From assembly GCA_025354645.1 (NCBI GenBank), contig JANXML010000085.1:1-36677 (forward strand): a stretch of DNA of 36,677 nucleotides, given 5' to 3'. The notes under the pieces are model-generated. The model was not told the DNA's origin, ran no database searches, and worked only from the letters and a program-made list of their open reading frames with translations. A program made the position numbers and the translations under genes. Below are positions 35,161 through 36,677 of the stretch, in pieces (position 1 is the first letter of the stretch; every line of letters starts with the position of its first letter). The DNA comes from Arcicella sp. GTDB lineage: Bacteria > Bacteroidota > Bacteroidia > Cytophagales > Spirosomataceae.

Positions 35161-35184
35161 GGTATTATTAAAACCCTTACAAAA

Positions 35185-36141
35185 ATGATAACCCAAGAGC
35201 TTGCCCTAAAATTTCTCAGACATAATCCTTCCCTTTTGATTAGTTCCTTAGAAAAAGAAGCGGGAATTCCCCGCCAGACTTTGACCAGAGCCTTAAATGA
35301 AAACAGGGCAATTTCCTCAAAAAATTTAGAACTACTCCTTCCAATATTGTCAAAATATGGTTACTCTCCAACGCTTTATCAAAATGCACGAGTAATTTCT
35401 GTGGTCAATCATAAAGGCGGAGTGGGCAAAACAACTACTACGGCTTCGCTTGGAGAAGCACTTGCAAAGAGAGGATTTAAGGTTTTGTTGATAGATTTGG
35501 ATCCACAGGGAAATCTTAGTCAAATTCTGGGCGTGGATGCACCAGAAATACAAGTAGCTGATTCTCTGATAGATAACAAAGAATTTCCAGTAGTTAATAT
35601 TGAAGAAAATTTAGATTTATCACCTTCTGATATTGAATTAGCCAACGTTGAAATGCGTTTCCATGAACTAACGGGGGGGGAATTTCGTCTTAAAAATCGA
35701 ATTGCTCATTTATTGGTTAAATACGATTACATTATAATTGATTGCCCACCATCGCTAAATAAACTCACACTTTCAGCAATGGCAGCTTCCACGAGTTGTA
35801 TAATTCCATTGCTTCCCGAAATGTCCGCAGTGAAAGGATTGAACTCAATTTGGGGGAAAATCATGGAAATAAGAAGAGATTTAAACGCTGCCTTACAAAT
35901 TGATGGTGTTGTTTTTACGATGGTCAAAAAAAATACGGTTCACGATGGAATCAAGGTATATGTTAAAGATGAAATCAAGAATATTAAAATTTTTGATGCC
36001 GAGATTAGGCATTTAATTGATTTTCAGAAATCTCAAATTGCCCAAAACGCTATTTCCAAATTCTCACAAGATTCGGAAGCGGCAAAATGTTACTCAGAAT
36101 TTTGTGATGAATACATTACTTACCTTCAAATTGTAAAATAA
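35185..36141 (+). CDS. parA: ParA-family partition ATPase with N-terminal helix-turn-helix
   Basis: 318 aa from the ATG at 35185. The longest frame starts at a TTG 66 nt earlier, but that lead lies over the promoter elements. Residues about 15-60 form a helix-turn-helix-like region (SLEKEAGIPRQTLTRALNEN). The deviant Walker A motif KGGVGKTTTT (77-86) follows, then LLIDLDPQGNLS and the Walker B-like YIIIDCPPSLN. This two-part layout is that of large plasmid ParA (type Ia) proteins, which both segregate DNA and repress their own operon. The parB gene follows 4 nt later. A run of eight G at 35673-35680 lies in the coding frame without breaking it. The presence of parAB with its own promoter suggests a plasmid or a self-maintaining island. 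Confidence 0.93.
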   Translation: MITQELALKFLRHNPSLLISSLEKEAGIPRQTLTRALNENRAISSKNLELLLPILSKYGYSPTLYQNARVISVVNHKGGVGKTTTTASLGEALAKRGFKVLLIDLDPQGNLSQILGVDAPEIQVADSLIDNKEFPVVNIEENLDLSPSDIELANVEMRFHELTGGEFRLKNRIAHLLVKYDYIIIDCPPSLNKLTLSAMAASTSCIIPLLPEMSAVKGLNSIWGKIMEIRRDLNAALQIDGVVFTMVKKNTVHDGIKVYVKDEIKNIKIFDAEIRHLIDFQKSQIAQNAISKFSQDSEAAKCYSEFCDEYITYLQIVK

Positions 36142-36145
36142 TAAG

Positions 36146-36677
36146 ATGAAAACGGACATCAGAAATATTCTCGCTACCAAAACCAAGCAAGCCCTTTCAA
36201 GTAACATACTAAACGCCAGCAATATTCGTCAAAATATTATCATTTTAGACGAACTCAGGAATTTTATTCCACCCCTTTCTACGGATGAATATGCTCAATT
36301 AGAATCAAATATTTTGCAGCACGGTTGTCAGACTCCCATCCAAGTATGGCAAACTACTAAGAAAAATTTAGATTTACCTTTCGAGAAAGAAGATGATTTG
36401 GCTTACGTTTTGGTTGATGGACACAATCGTCACAAAATTTGTTCGCAACATAACCTCCCTTTTGAAGTATATGTCTTGTCTTTTGACTCCCAAAAAGATG
36501 CCAAAGATTACATGATTAACTTGCAATTGGGTAGAAGAAATCTAAGCCAAAATCAAACTTCTTATTTCCGAGGGTTACGTTATAACAATGAAAAAGCCGA
36601 TAAATCGGACAATTTGTTAACAAATTTCCCGAAGGGTCAAAATGACCCTTCGGGAAATGAAGGACAAAGAATTGATA
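36146..36677 (+). CDS. parB: ParB-family protein, cut by the window end
   Basis: 177 codons are visible and the frame is open at the edge. The ParB N-terminal nuclease-like fold is seen from about 25 on: NIIILDELRNFIPPLS (contact region), ESNILQHGCQTPIQVW and the signature VLVDGHNRHKIC, followed by INLQLGRRNLSQNQTSYFRGLRYN, which begins the helical DNA-binding part. It starts 4 nt after parA, so the two are co-translated and form a partition unit. It would bind centromere-like sites and CTP or related nucleotides as family members do. A 16-bp perfect hairpin lies inside its coding sequence near the edge. The C-terminal part and the dimerisation domain are outside the window. Confidence 0.88.
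   Translation, partial: MKTDIRNILATKTKQALSSNILNASNIRQNIIILDELRNFIPPLSTDEYAQLESNILQHGCQTPIQVWQTTKKNLDLPFEKEDDLAYVLVDGHNRHKICSQHNLPFEVYVLSFDSQKDAKDYMINLQLGRRNLSQNQTSYFRGLRYNNEKADKSDNLLTNFPKGQNDPSGNEGQRID
36624..36658. repeat. Perfect 16-bp palindrome inside parB
   Basis: The arms ATTTCCCGAAGGGTCA (36624-36639) and TGACCCTTCGGGAAAT (36643-36658) are perfectly complementary around AAA. It is GC-richer than the surroundings and is translated in frame as about NFPKGQNDPSGN. It could be a parS-type site, a REP-like insertion, or a linker-encoding hairpin. Confidence 0.6.

Larger units (their letters stand above)
34827..35184. other. Intergenic region between integrase and parA, with two dyads and a promoter
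   Basis: This ~360-bp AT-rich stretch has no gene. It contains a dyad at 34916-34946, a perfect 13-bp hairpin at 35084-35112 and a promoter at 35127-35160, each listed separately. Such a region, between integrase and partition genes, is where an attachment site, centromere-like site or replication control could lie. Confidence 0.6.

Noticed and set aside
35673-35680. Run of eight G in parA as a phase-variation tract
   Set aside because: The frame is intact and ParA genes are not known to switch this way; without population reads it is just a homopolymer.
1-36677. CRISPR array, tRNA or rRNA genes
   Set aside because: No regularly spaced direct repeats or recognisable RNA-gene motifs were seen on either strand.

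Overview
The window looks like DNA of a Bacteroidota bacterium, most likely a Cytophagales-type relative (genus not determinable by eye). The reasons are: AT-rich DNA, two SusC/SusD outer-membrane uptake pairs, an ECF sigma/FecR pair feeding a SusC with an N-terminal signalling domain, lipoproteins with Bacteroidota-style signal peptides, and TTTG...TAnnTTTG promoter matches. I see no rRNA, tRNA or CRISPR.

Region 1 (about 0.4-16.1 kb, minus strand, read right to left) is one long accessory catabolic locus. A ROK-family repressor (14846-16069) is followed by susC, susD, a cupin, an alpha/beta hydrolase, an HpcH/HpaI-type aldolase, a very unusual protein made of four tandem SnoaL/NTF2-like domains, a sodium:solute symporter, a histidinol-dehydrogenase-like enzyme, a short-chain dehydrogenase and a MetE-like zinc methyltransferase. 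The genes are mostly packed with 1-8 nt overlaps or short gaps. The picture is of one small molecule taken across the outer membrane by SusCD and the inner membrane by the symporter, then oxidised, cyclised or isomerised, hydrolysed, cleaved by the aldolase, and perhaps demethylated. The substrate cannot be read from the sequence. Two strong palindromes between the ROK gene and susC are candidate operators. This operon is the best candidate here for an undescribed pathway.

Region 2 (16.2-17.36 kb) is a complete but dead IS4-type insertion sequence with terminal inverted repeats, a perfect 9-bp target duplication and a transposase broken by two stops and two frameshifts. It sits between the two divergent SusCD systems.

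Region 3 (17.5-27.4 kb, plus strand) is a polysaccharide-utilisation locus: ECF sigma factor, FecR anti-sigma, SusC with STN domain, SusD, a perfect 15-bp hairpin, a GH106-like (alpha-L-rhamnosidase family) hydrolase, and the first ~60 codons of an L-fucose/L-arabinose-isomerase-like gene that is then broken off.

Region 4 (27.4-28.4 kb) is a scar: a 496-bp element with perfect 25-bp inverted ends. It holds a fusion between the start of a pRiA4b ORF-3-like gene and the tail of a transposase, so it is a non-autonomous deletion derivative.

Region 5 (28.4-36.7 kb) is plasmid- or island-like. It contains a DinB plus DnaE-type error-prone polymerase pair (minus strand) divergent from a LexA-like self-cleaving repressor, a decayed secreted nuclease gene, a tyrosine recombinase, and a ParA (with its own N-terminal helix-turn-helix) followed by a ParB gene cut by the window end. 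The repeated operator-like motif between dinB and the repressor suggests an SOS-like mutagenesis switch.
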